Origin: an uncultured Blastococcus sp.
Lineage (GTDB): Bacteria; Actinomycetota; Actinomycetes; Mycobacteriales; Antricoccaceae
DNA: 7,902 bases
Reading direction: 5' to 3'
Assembly: GCA_946221975.1 (NCBI GenBank)
Contig: CAMIGT010000042.1
Location: 1 to 7,902 of the forward strand
The notes under the pieces are model-generated. The model worked only from the letters and a program-made list of their open reading frames with translations. It was not told where the DNA came from and did no database searches. Every line of letters starts with the position of its first letter. Position 1 is the first letter of the stretch. Below, piece by piece: positions 1-6,185 of the stretch. A program made the translations under genes and the position numbers.

Positions 1-185
1 AGGCCGAGGATCGACAGCGCGGTGACGCTCTTTCCCGAGCCGGACTCGCCGACAACCGCGACGGTCTCACCCTCGACAACCATCAGGCTGGCTCCGCTGA
101 TCGCCTCGACACGCTGGCCACCGGTCAGGAACTCCACGTGGAGGTCTTCGACCTCAAGGAGCGGGCCTTGCGTGTGTGTCACCAT
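1..185 (-). CDS. ABC transporter ATP-binding protein, Opp/Dpp type (N-terminal part)
   Basis: This is the first 61 codons of an ATPase that would power import of an oligopeptide or a similar solute; the rest lies beyond the left edge. The start LLEVEDLHVEFLTGG is typical of the DppD/OppD/GsiA group. A perfect Walker A motif, GESGSGKS, sits at residues 46-53 and is followed by VTALSILGL, also usual for this group. The Walker B, signature and C-terminal oligopeptide domains are not in the window. The chosen ATG (185-183) lies 8 nt after GAAGGGA (200-194 on the minus strand), which fits better than the in-frame GTG next to it. It is transcribed away from the MFS gene, and the 21-bp dyad at 237-257 lies 51 bp upstream, so it may share control with the acyl-CoA operons. 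Family assignment is firm; substrate is unknown. Confidence 0.88.
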   Translation of the reverse strand, partial: MVTHTQGPLLEVEDLHVEFLTGGQRVEAISGASLMVVEGETVAVVGESGSGKSVTALSILG

Positions 186-236
186 CAGCAACGTCCCTTC
201 GAGTTGTCCATCGGGAGACCGGCGGATGCGTCGGTT

Positions 237-257
237 TTCTAGAACCAGCCTCTAGGT
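237..257. promoter_or_regulatory. Site A: 21-bp dyad, candidate TetR-type operator
   Basis: Left half TTCTAGA (237-243), 7-bp spacer ACCAGCC, right half TCTAGGT (251-257). The half-sites are inverted, with CTAGA/TCTAG matching exactly. It lies 51 bp upstream of the ABC ATPase start. The same architecture and 16 of 21 bases, including most of the spacer, recur at 5185-5205 in the other divergent promoter of the window. CTAG is rare in the coding DNA here, so recurrence of this pattern in non-coding DNA is notable. Binding by the TetR protein encoded at 7106-7732 is inference. Confidence 0.55.
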
Positions 258-274
258 TGCTAACACTCAACCGG

Positions 275-292
275 CGCTTGTCACGCTTGTCA
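275..292. repeat. Tandem 9-bp direct repeat CGCTTGTCA x2
   Basis: Two exact, immediately adjacent copies of CGCTTGTCA occupy 275-283 and 284-292 in the ABC/MFS divergent intergenic region. The core CTTGTCA occurs again at 369-375. Each core contains TTGTCA, one base from the -35 consensus TTGACA. The copies could be stacked -35 boxes or the two halves of an activator site; no function can be assigned from sequence. Confidence 0.5.
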
Positions 293-369
293 AGGCTTCG
301 TAATGAATCGAGATCGGCCGAGCGCTCTGGCCGCCAGATACGTGGGGAAGTCCAGGCATAGATACGAAC

Positions 370-397
370 TTGTCAGATGTTTAGCAAGGGGTACAAA
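370..397 (+). promoter_or_regulatory. Possible sigma-70-like promoter for the MFS gene
   Basis: A -35-like TTGTCA (370-375) is separated by 16 bp from TACAAA (392-397), a 4-of-6 match to the -10 consensus. This puts a start point roughly 30-40 bp before the MFS start codon. The palindromes at 396-411 begin at the end of the -10 box, a natural place for a repressor to act. Actinobacterial promoters are variable, so this is only a candidate. Confidence 0.3.
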
Positions 398-411
398 CTA
401 GTTCTAGAACT
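396..411. promoter_or_regulatory. Overlapping palindromes AACTAGTT / AGTTCTAGAACT, candidate operator of the MFS gene
   Basis: Bases 396-403 are the perfect palindrome AACTAGTT. Bases 400-411 are the perfect 12-bp palindrome AGTTCTAGAACT. The segment TTCTAGAAC (402-410) is identical to the left end of site A (237-245), but no right half follows at the site A spacing. The AAC-TA-GTT core also resembles the AACnnGTT core of KstR-type TetR operators. It sits 29 bp before the MFS start codon. A repressor site is likely; which protein binds is not known. Confidence 0.42.
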
Positions 412-440
412 CGATTCCGTGACCGACGAGTGAGGTGCGC

Positions 441-1904
441 GTGACCCAGCCGCAGGACTCCCGATCTGATTCAGGCTGGCTCACGCTATCGGTTGTCTGC
501 CTGGTCAGCGTGCTGATTTCGCTCAACATGAACACACTGAACATCGCCCTACCGACGCTGGCCCGACAGTTTCAGGCCACCCCGAGCGAGGCGAGCTGGC
601 TGCTGCTCGCATTCATGGTCACCAACTGCGCTCTGCTGATCCCGTTCGGTCGGATCACCGACATCGTCGGGCAACGACCGATGTACCTGTGGGGCCTCGG
701 CGTGTTTATCGTGTCCGGATTCCTGTGCGGACTCGCGCCCAACGTCGAGGTCCTCATCGGGCTGCGCGCACTGCAGGCCGCGGCCTCCGCCGTACTGCTG
801 GCCAACGGCGCCACGCTAATTCACGAAGCGATCGTCCCGAGCCGGCTCAGTCAGGCCCTCGGCTTCTACACGGCGTCGTTCTCCGTCGCGGCACTCGTCG
901 GCCCGACGGTGGGCGGGCTGGTGGCCGAGGTCGGTGGCTGGCGGTGGATCTTCTGGTTCAGCCTGCCGCTGTCGGTGCCCGCCTTCTTCTGGGGGCTATG
1001 GAAACTGAGAGGTCGTCCGCGACGCGCAGAGCGGCCGGCCCTCGACGTCACGGGCAATGCGGTCCTGCTCGTCATCCTGGGTCTCGGGACGTACGCCATC
1101 TCGCGCGGCGCCGACGTCGGCTGGGGCTCGCCGACCATCGTGATTCCCGCGGTCATCGCGGTAGTCCTCGTCCCGGTCCTCGTCGCCGTCGAGCGACGGG
1201 CGTCCGAGCCGATCCTCAGCACCGAGGTCCTCGTCGCCAACGGGGTCGGCCCGATTTACCTCGCGGGGTTCCTGAATGGAGCCGCGCGGTTTCCCGTGGT
1301 CATCGTGATGGGGCTGTACTTCCAGGCCGTGCTCGAGCAGAGTGTTGTCGTCGCGGCGGTGCATCTGTTGCCGGTCCCGATCGGAATGATCGCGACCGCA
1401 ACCCTGTTGGGGCAGTTCGCCAAGCGGTTCAGCCCGCGCACCCTGGCCACCACAGGCTCGATCGTCGGACTGATCGGGCTGATCGGCGTACTCGTCGCGG
1501 CCCTCGGCGCCGACGGGTTACTGCTGCCGTCCCTTTTCGTCACCGGGGCCGGCACCGGAATCTTCATGGGTTCGAACACGACCGCCCTGCTGCTTGCGCT
1601 GCCCGAGCATTCGATCGGCGTGGGCAACGCCGTGCGGCTGATGCTGCAAAACGTCGGCAACCTGCTGAGCGTCGCGGTCTCGCTCGCCCTCATCGCAGGG
1701 GTGCTCCCCCGCTCGCAACGCGACGCTGTCATGCAAGCCGACGCGAGCGCGCTGGACGGCGGCGCGGCCGCCGATCTCGCGCCGGGATTCACCGCAGCGC
1801 TGGCCTTTCTCGTCGGGCTCTCGGTGCTCGGCGTCCTCAGCTGCATCAGCGGGTGGCGCACGGCACGCGCATCGCGCGTCGATCACTCGATCAGCGCCAA
1901 GTGA
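441..1904 (+). CDS. MFS transporter, DHA2 (EmrB/QacA-like) family
   Basis: A 487-residue integral membrane protein with about 14 hydrophobic segments, the number expected of proton-coupled DHA2 drug/metabolite exporters. Visible motifs are an ALPTLARQF segment closing TM1, loop 2-3 motif A GRITDIVGQR (70-79), the TM4 motif B arginine (109) in IGLRALQAA, and an antiporter motif C-like GPTVGG (154-159) followed by WRWIFW. In TM1 the usual acidic residue of motif D1 (LDxT...ALP) is replaced by Asn29, which is unusual for a proton antiporter. The start is uncertain: GTG 441 has TGAGG 5 nt upstream, while GTG 435 would add two residues with a poorer ribosome site. A stop at 420-422 limits further extension. 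Its 3' end overlaps the convergent synthetase gene by 14 bp. It probably exports a toxic acid, a pathway intermediate or a drug; the substrate is unknown. Confidence 0.9.
   Translation: MTQPQDSRSDSGWLTLSVVCLVSVLISLNMNTLNIALPTLARQFQATPSEASWLLLAFMVTNCALLIPFGRITDIVGQRPMYLWGLGVFIVSGFLCGLAPNVEVLIGLRALQAAASAVLLANGATLIHEAIVPSRLSQALGFYTASFSVAALVGPTVGGLVAEVGGWRWIFWFSLPLSVPAFFWGLWKLRGRPRRAERPALDVTGNAVLLVILGLGTYAISRGADVGWGSPTIVIPAVIAVVLVPVLVAVERRASEPILSTEVLVANGVGPIYLAGFLNGAARFPVVIVMGLYFQAVLEQSVVVAAVHLLPVPIGMIATATLLGQFAKRFSPRTLATTGSIVGLIGLIGVLVAALGADGLLLPSLFVTGAGTGIFMGSNTTALLLALPEHSIGVGNAVRLMLQNVGNLLSVAVSLALIAGVLPRSQRDAVMQADASALDGGAAADLAPGFTAALAFLVGLSVLGVLSCISGWRTARASRVDHSISAK
1891..1904. other. 14-bp overlap of convergent gene ends
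   Basis: The MFS stop TGA (1902-1904, plus) lies inside the coding end of the synthetase gene, whose own TGA is at 1893-1891 (minus). There is therefore no room for an intergenic terminator between the two convergent genes, and each transcript must end inside the other gene. Confidence 0.85.
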
Positions 1905-3990
1905 TCAGCGCATCGAGCGCCTCGATCTCGCCGCCGCAGACCCGCAACGGGTTGATCTCCAGCGACTCAAGCCCGTCCCCCAGCGCCTGCGCCAGCGCGA
2001 CGATCCGACCGATCACCGCCACGAGGGCATCCAACTCGACCGGCCTCGCGCCGCGTGAACCCTTCAGAACGTCGATTCCGCGCAGCTTCTCCAGCGCTCC
2101 GCGGATCGCCGCCAAGCTCACCGGGAGCACTCGTAGGACGCTGTCGTCCATCAGCTCGACCCACACGCCACCGAGCGCGGTCGCGAGCGTGAGCCCCCAC
2201 ACCGGGTCGCGCACGACGCCGACGAGCAGCTCGGTGCCCGGTGCGCGCATCGGCTGCACGAGTGCGGTCGACGATGAGACACCTGCCGCCTGGACCGAGG
2301 TCATCATCTCGTCGTACGCCGCGCGGACCGCCGCAGCATCGGCGAGGGCGAGCCGCACACCGCCGATATCGCTCTTGTGGGCGATCTCGTCGCCGGCGAT
2401 CTTGAGCACGACCGGGTACCCGATGTCGTCCGCGGCCCGGACTGCGGCCTCCGCCGAGTCCACCGTGTGTGTCGGCACCACCGGCACGCCGGCACGTCGC
2501 AACTGCTCGGCCGCGCGTTGCTCGCCCCACACGCCGGTTCGTTCGGCATCGACGGGATCGAACGGCTCCAGCGGCGGCACGGGCGGCTCACCTGCGGTAC
2601 GCACGAGCTCCGGGTAGCGGACCGCGTTGCCGATCGCGGTCATCGCATGTTCGATGCCACCGAGCACGAGAGGGAAGCCGGAGCGTTGCCGGATCTCGCG
2701 GCCCACCTCGTTGATGTCGGTCAGGCAGGTGCTCACCGGCACGACCGGCGTACTCGCCTTCGAAATCCGCCCGGCATTTGCCCGCCACATTTCGACCGCG
2801 CCGTCCAGGTCCGGCGGCACGGCGCGCGGCAGCTCGCTGAGCAGCATCGTCACGTCGACGTTCGGGTCGGCGACGACGACCTCCATCGCCCGGCCCAGCA
2901 GTGTGCGGTCGAGTAACACGTAACCGGTCACATCGAGCGGGTTGTTGGCGCTCGCGAAGTCCGGCAGGATCTCCACGAGTCGCGCGGTGGTCTCGCCGGT
3001 GAAGTCGACGAGCTCCAATCCTTCGTCCATCGCCCGGTCCGAGATGATCTCCGACGCACCGCCCGAAGGCGTGACGACACCGAGCCGGCGACCAGGCAGC
3101 GGGCCAACCTCGGCCAACAGTGACGCCGTCGTGAGCAAGTCCTCGACCGAGGCCACCCGCAGGATCCCGAGCTGCTCGAAGACAGCGTCAACGGTGCGGT
3201 CGTCTCCCACCAGTGCGCCGGTGTGCGCCTGCGCGGTGCGCGATGCCTTCGCGCTCCGGCCTATCTTGAGCGCCACGATCGGTTTGCCGGCGTCGCGGGC
3301 CGCCTGCGCGACCGCGATGAACTCCTCGGGATAGCGAATGCTCTCCAGGAAGAGCGCGATGCATCTGGTCTGCGGATCATCGACCAGATGGGCGATCACG
3401 TCGGTGACCGAGATGATGGACTCGTTGCCCATGCTGGTCAGAAAGCTCAGACCGATGCTGCGGGCATGGGCAAATGACAGGACGCTGGATGCGAGTGCAC
3501 CGGACTGCAGCACGACACCCACCGACCCGGCAAGTAGCGGCTTGGGGATCGGCAGGCCGTACGGCGTAATCGAGTCGGTGGCGTTGATGAACCCGTTGCC
3601 GTTGGGCCCCAGCACGATCAGCTCGTTGGCCGCAGCGAAGTCCACGAGCTCACGCTCCTTCGCCGCCCCCTCGGCGCCGACCTCGCCGTACCCCGAAGTC
3701 AGTACGACGTAGTTGCGGACGCCTTCGCGCGCACCGGCTTCCATGACGGGGATGACGGCGTCGATCGGCGTCATGACATAGGCGAGGTCAACCTGGCCTG
3801 GGACGTCGGCGAACGAGGTGTAGGTCTGCTGCCCGTGTACCACCGCGCCTTTCGGATTCAGCAGGTACACATCACCGGGAAAAGAGTTTGAGATCAGGTT
3901 GGCGTACGTCGACGCCGACCAGCCGGACTTCTCGGTGGCACCGACAAGTGCGACCGACTTCGGACGGAAGAAGCTCGACAGATCCTTCAC
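1891..3990 (-). CDS. ADP-forming acyl-CoA synthetase (acetate--CoA ligase ADP-forming family, fused alpha-beta)
   Basis: A 699-residue single-chain NDP-forming acyl-CoA synthetase: acid + CoA + ATP to acyl-CoA + ADP + phosphate. Order of parts: N-terminal CoA-binding Rossmann domain (about 1-140; RPKSVALVGATEK, then LNPKG), succinyl-CoA-ligase-like domains (about 150-465), and a C-terminal ATP-grasp domain (about 480-699). His256 in AHTGALVGDD is the expected phosphohistidine of the alpha part. His538 in AHKSDIGGV matches the second relay histidine of the beta part, and LEINPL (677-682) is the metal/nucleotide segment. All key residues appear intact. The start GTG (3990-3988) overlaps the dehydrogenase stop as GTGA, so translation is probably coupled. 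An open frame continues upstream to 4311 but lies inside the dehydrogenase gene, and the family N-terminus begins here. It probably activates the substrate acid for the neighbouring beta-oxidation enzymes. FerA-type feruloyl-CoA synthetases belong to this family, so an aromatic acid is possible. Confidence 0.92.
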   Translation of the reverse strand: MKDLSSFFRPKSVALVGATEKSGWSASTYANLISNSFPGDVYLLNPKGAVVHGQQTYTSFADVPGQVDLAYVMTPIDAVIPVMEAGAREGVRNYVVLTSGYGEVGAEGAAKERELVDFAAANELIVLGPNGNGFINATDSITPYGLPIPKPLLAGSVGVVLQSGALASSVLSFAHARSIGLSFLTSMGNESIISVTDVIAHLVDDPQTRCIALFLESIRYPEEFIAVAQAARDAGKPIVALKIGRSAKASRTAQAHTGALVGDDRTVDAVFEQLGILRVASVEDLLTTASLLAEVGPLPGRRLGVVTPSGGASEIISDRAMDEGLELVDFTGETTARLVEILPDFASANNPLDVTGYVLLDRTLLGRAMEVVVADPNVDVTMLLSELPRAVPPDLDGAVEMWRANAGRISKASTPVVPVSTCLTDINEVGREIRQRSGFPLVLGGIEHAMTAIGNAVRYPELVRTAGEPPVPPLEPFDPVDAERTGVWGEQRAAEQLRRAGVPVVPTHTVDSAEAAVRAADDIGYPVVLKIAGDEIAHKSDIGGVRLALADAAAVRAAYDEMMTSVQAAGVSSSTALVQPMRAPGTELLVGVVRDPVWGLTLATALGGVWVELMDDSVLRVLPVSLAAIRGALEKLRGIDVLKGSRGARPVELDALVAVIGRIVALAQALGDGLESLEINPLRVCGGEIEALDALITWR

Positions 3991-5159
3991 GACAGCGCGG
4001 CACCCACCTTGACGTTTCCCTTCAGCAGATTGCGAGCGATGGTTCTCTTCTGGATCTCGTCTGTGCCCTCGAAGATTCGCAGCAGCCGCAGCTCGCGGTA
4101 CCAGCGTTCGATCGGCAGCTCCTTCGTGTATCCCATCCCGCCATGGATCTGCAGTACCCGGTCGACAACGTTGTTTGCCATGACGGCGCCGTGCAGCTTG
4201 GCGATGGACGATGCGTGCCTCGCGTCGACGCCTTGCTCGACCTGCCAGGCGGCGAACAGCGTGAGCCAGCGGGCCGCCTCGATCTCGACCTGGGAGTCGG
4301 CGATGTGCCACTGAATCGCCTGATAGTCGGCGATCGGGCGCCCCATCGACTTGCGGTTGTTAGCCTGCGCGATTGCCATCTCCAGCAGTCGCTCGGCCGC
4401 ACCTATAGCACGCGCCGGGATCATGTATCGACCTTGACCAATCCACTGCATGGCGAGGTCGAAGCCGTAGCCGACCTCGCCGAGCACGTTCCGTCCCGGG
4501 ACATGCACGTTGTTGAAGCTGAGCGAAGCCGGCCCCCACTCCCCCATGGTGGGGATTGGACTCGACGTCCAGCCCATGTCACGGTCGACGAGGAAGCAGG
4601 TGACGCCGCCGTTGGCTCCGAGCTCGCGATTGGTGACGGCGAAGACCATCACAAAGTCGGCCTCGTTGCCGTTAGTGATGAAGATCTTCTCACCGTTGAT
4701 CACCCAGTCGTCTCCGTCGCGGACGGCGCTGGTGGTGATCGCTCGCGCATCAGACCCGGCGCCTGGTTCGGTGATGGCGAAGCATGATCGGCGCTCGCCG
4801 TTGAGTGTCGGGATCAGATACTCGGCCTTCTGGTCGTCCGTGCCGGCGTAGAGGATGTTGTCGGCGGTGCCGCCGAACCGAAACGGCACGAACGTCCGCC
4901 CGACCTCGCCGCCGATGATGGCCGACATGATGGCGCCAGCGTTCATGCCGCCGTACTCCTCAGGGGTGTTGATCCCCCAGTACCCGTGCCGCTTCGCCCG
5001 TTCCTGGAGATCACGAAGCGTGGCCGGGTCGAGGCCGGGCCTGCCTTCACGCTCGTTACGGAGTACGTCGTTCTCCAACGGAACGACCTCTTTTTCGATG
5101 AAGGACCGCACAGCCTCGCGAATCGCGCTTTGCTCGTCAGACAGGGCGAAGTCAACCAC
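3987..5159 (-). CDS. Acyl-CoA dehydrogenase (FadE-like)
   Basis: A 390-residue cytoplasmic FAD enzyme that oxidises acyl-CoA to trans-2-enoyl-CoA. Visible are the N-terminal helical start (VDFALSDEQSAIREAVRSF), family signature 1 AITEPGAGSD (128-137), the FAD/substrate-contact stretch INGEKIFITNG (154-164), and signature 2 from Gln337 in QIHGGMGYTKE through Glu356. The expected catalytic base is Glu364 in FEGTDEIQ. Length is normal for the family. I chose GTG 5159 because GGGAGG (5169-5164) lies 4 nt before it and the protein then begins MVDFALSDEQ. A GTG at 5171 would add four residues and absorb that ribosome site. It is the first gene of an operon with the ADP-forming synthetase and is divergent from the SDR/MaoC operon, with site B 25 bp upstream. 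Chain-length or ring specificity cannot be read from sequence. Confidence 0.93.
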   Translation of the reverse strand: MVDFALSDEQSAIREAVRSFIEKEVVPLENDVLRNEREGRPGLDPATLRDLQERAKRHGYWGINTPEEYGGMNAGAIMSAIIGGEVGRTFVPFRFGGTADNILYAGTDDQKAEYLIPTLNGERRSCFAITEPGAGSDARAITTSAVRDGDDWVINGEKIFITNGNEADFVMVFAVTNRELGANGGVTCFLVDRDMGWTSSPIPTMGEWGPASLSFNNVHVPGRNVLGEVGYGFDLAMQWIGQGRYMIPARAIGAAERLLEMAIAQANNRKSMGRPIADYQAIQWHIADSQVEIEAARWLTLFAAWQVEQGVDARHASSIAKLHGAVMANNVVDRVLQIHGGMGYTKELPIERWYRELRLLRIFEGTDEIQKRTIARNLLKGNVKVGAALS

Positions 5160-5163
5160 AATG

Positions 5164-5169
5164 CCTCCC
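5164..5169 (-). promoter_or_regulatory. Ribosome binding site GGGAGG of the acyl-CoA dehydrogenase
   Basis: On the minus strand GGGAGG is followed by CATT and then GTG 5159. This purine run favours the shorter start, since the alternative GTG at 5171 overlaps the first G of the run. Spacing of 4 nt is slightly short. Confidence 0.6.
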
Positions 5170-5184
5170 ACGGCCGACCGACGC

Positions 5185-5205
5185 TTTTAGAATCGGCCTC
5201 TAGAA
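5185..5205. promoter_or_regulatory. Site B: 21-bp dyad in the divergent dehydrogenase/SDR promoter, candidate TetR operator
   Basis: Left half TTTTAGA (5185-5191), 7-bp spacer ATCGGCC, right half TCTAGAA (5199-5205). The halves are inverted with one mismatch in seven. It matches site A at 16 of 21 positions. It lies 25 bp before the dehydrogenase start and 68 bp before the SDR start, so one bound protein could control both operons. The regulator at the end of the plus-strand operon is the natural candidate and would then be autoregulated; that link is inference. Confidence 0.6.
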
Positions 5206-5260
5206 CCCACTGGGGTCACTGTGCTCCAATGGTGTGGACGCGTCAAGTGCGAACAAGACA

Positions 5261-5266
5261 AAGGAG
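5261..5266 (+). promoter_or_regulatory. Ribosome binding site AAGGAG of the SDR gene
   Basis: AAGGAG is followed by a 7-nt spacer and GTG 5274. This fixes the SDR start, although the reading frame stays open upstream to 4986 inside the divergent dehydrogenase gene. Confidence 0.85.
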
Positions 5267-5273
5267 CACCCCC

Positions 5274-6185
5274 GTGGCCGATGGTGAGCAGGTCGTCATT
5301 GTGACGGGAGCCGGACGAGGACTCGGCCGTGAACACGCGCTCGAGTTCGCTCGATACGGCGCGAAAGTGGTGGTCAACGACCTAGGAGCCGACGTCAACG
5401 GCGACGGGTCGTCGACCGGACCGGCCGGTGAGGTCGTCGAGGAGATCCGCGCCGCGGGAGGCGTCGCGATCGCCAACGGCGAGGACGTGAGCGACGAGGA
5501 AGGCGCGAAGCGACTCGTGCAGTCAGCGCTTGACGAATTCGGCCACCTCGACGTACTCGTCAACAATGCCGGGATTCTGCGGGACCGGATGCTCGTGAAC
5601 ATGACGATGGACGAGTGGGACGCGGTCATTCGGGTGCATCTTCGCGGAACCTTCGCTCCTACCAAGCATGCGGTCGACTACTGGCGCGGGATGTCGAAGG
5701 CCGGCAAGAGCGTCGATGCCCGGATCATCAACACGACCTCATCGTCGGGGATCTACGGAAACGTCGGGCAGGCGAACTACGGTGCGGCCAAGGCCGGGAT
5801 CGCGGCGATGACGATCATCGCCGCGAAGGAGCTAGAGCGGTACGGGATCGCGGTCAACGCGATCGCGCCAGGGGCCCGCACCCGGATGACGGAGAACCTG
5901 GTGCGCTACCAGAACGAACCGGAGCCCGAAGGCTGGAATCCGCGCGGTGCCGAGAACGTCGCGCCGCTCGTGGTATGGCTGGCATCGCCTGCGGCTAAGG
6001 GCATCACCGGCCGGGTGTTCAACGTCCGCGGCGGAAAGATCAGTGTCGCCGAGGGCTGGATCGCAGGTCCCGAGGTCGACAAGGGCGCGCGCTGGGACGT
6101 GTGGGAACTGGACGAGGTCATCCCCGACCTCGTGTCCCGGGCGCGGCCTAATGCCGAGACCGACGGAAAAGTGGCGGCCCCATGA
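5274..6185 (+). CDS. Short-chain dehydrogenase, MFE-2-type (R)-3-hydroxyacyl-CoA dehydrogenase
   Basis: A 303-residue NAD(P)-dependent reductase of the SDR superfamily, predicted to oxidise (R)-3-hydroxyacyl-CoA to 3-ketoacyl-CoA. The cofactor motif TGAGRGLG is at 11-18, NNAG at 97-100, the likely catalytic Ser156 in TTSSSG, and YGAAK with Tyr169 and Lys173. NDLG at 35-38, GILRDR around 100-105, VHLRGTF and SGIYGNVGQANY are hallmarks of the dehydrogenase domain of peroxisomal multifunctional enzyme type 2 and of actinobacterial Hsd4A-like proteins. They are less typical of FabG. The C-terminal extension after about residue 250 (KISVAEGW...) also fits that group. Asp36 at the end of the second strand suggests preference for NAD. 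The stop overlaps the MaoC start as ATGA. It leads the plus-strand operon under site B. A general 3-oxoacyl-ACP reductase is the weaker alternative. Confidence 0.9.
   Translation: MADGEQVVIVTGAGRGLGREHALEFARYGAKVVVNDLGADVNGDGSSTGPAGEVVEEIRAAGGVAIANGEDVSDEEGAKRLVQSALDEFGHLDVLVNNAGILRDRMLVNMTMDEWDAVIRVHLRGTFAPTKHAVDYWRGMSKAGKSVDARIINTTSSSGIYGNVGQANYGAAKAGIAAMTIIAAKELERYGIAVNAIAPGARTRMTENLVRYQNEPEPEGWNPRGAENVAPLVVWLASPAAKGITGRVFNVRGGKISVAEGWIAGPEVDKGARWDVWELDEVIPDLVSRARPNAETDGKVAAP

Noticed and set aside
22..255. Plus-strand open frame at the left edge
   Set aside because: It is the shadow of the ABC ATPase gene, whose minus-strand frame shows Walker A and the family N-terminus.
326..338. Small hairpin TCTGG-CCG-CCAGA in the ABC/MFS intergenic region
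   Set aside because: Five base pairs with a 3-base loop is expected by chance in GC-rich DNA, and nothing around it suggests a terminator or riboswitch.
689..2617. A 642-codon plus-strand open frame spanning the MFS gene and the synthetase gene
   Set aside because: Its translation is Arg-, Pro- and Ser-rich with no domain. It is a high-GC shadow of two well-supported genes in other frames.
3991..4311. A 107-residue N-terminal extension of the synthetase frame
   Set aside because: It lies wholly inside the dehydrogenase coding region on the same strand. The family N-terminus (KDLSSFFRPKSVALVGA) begins at GTG 3990, which overlaps the dehydrogenase stop in the usual GTGA manner.
4986..5273. 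Upstream extension of the SDR frame by 96 residues
   Set aside because: Most of it is antisense to the dehydrogenase gene and the rest crosses the promoter region with site B. AAGGAG 7 nt before GTG 5274 and the Rossmann start right after it fix the true start.
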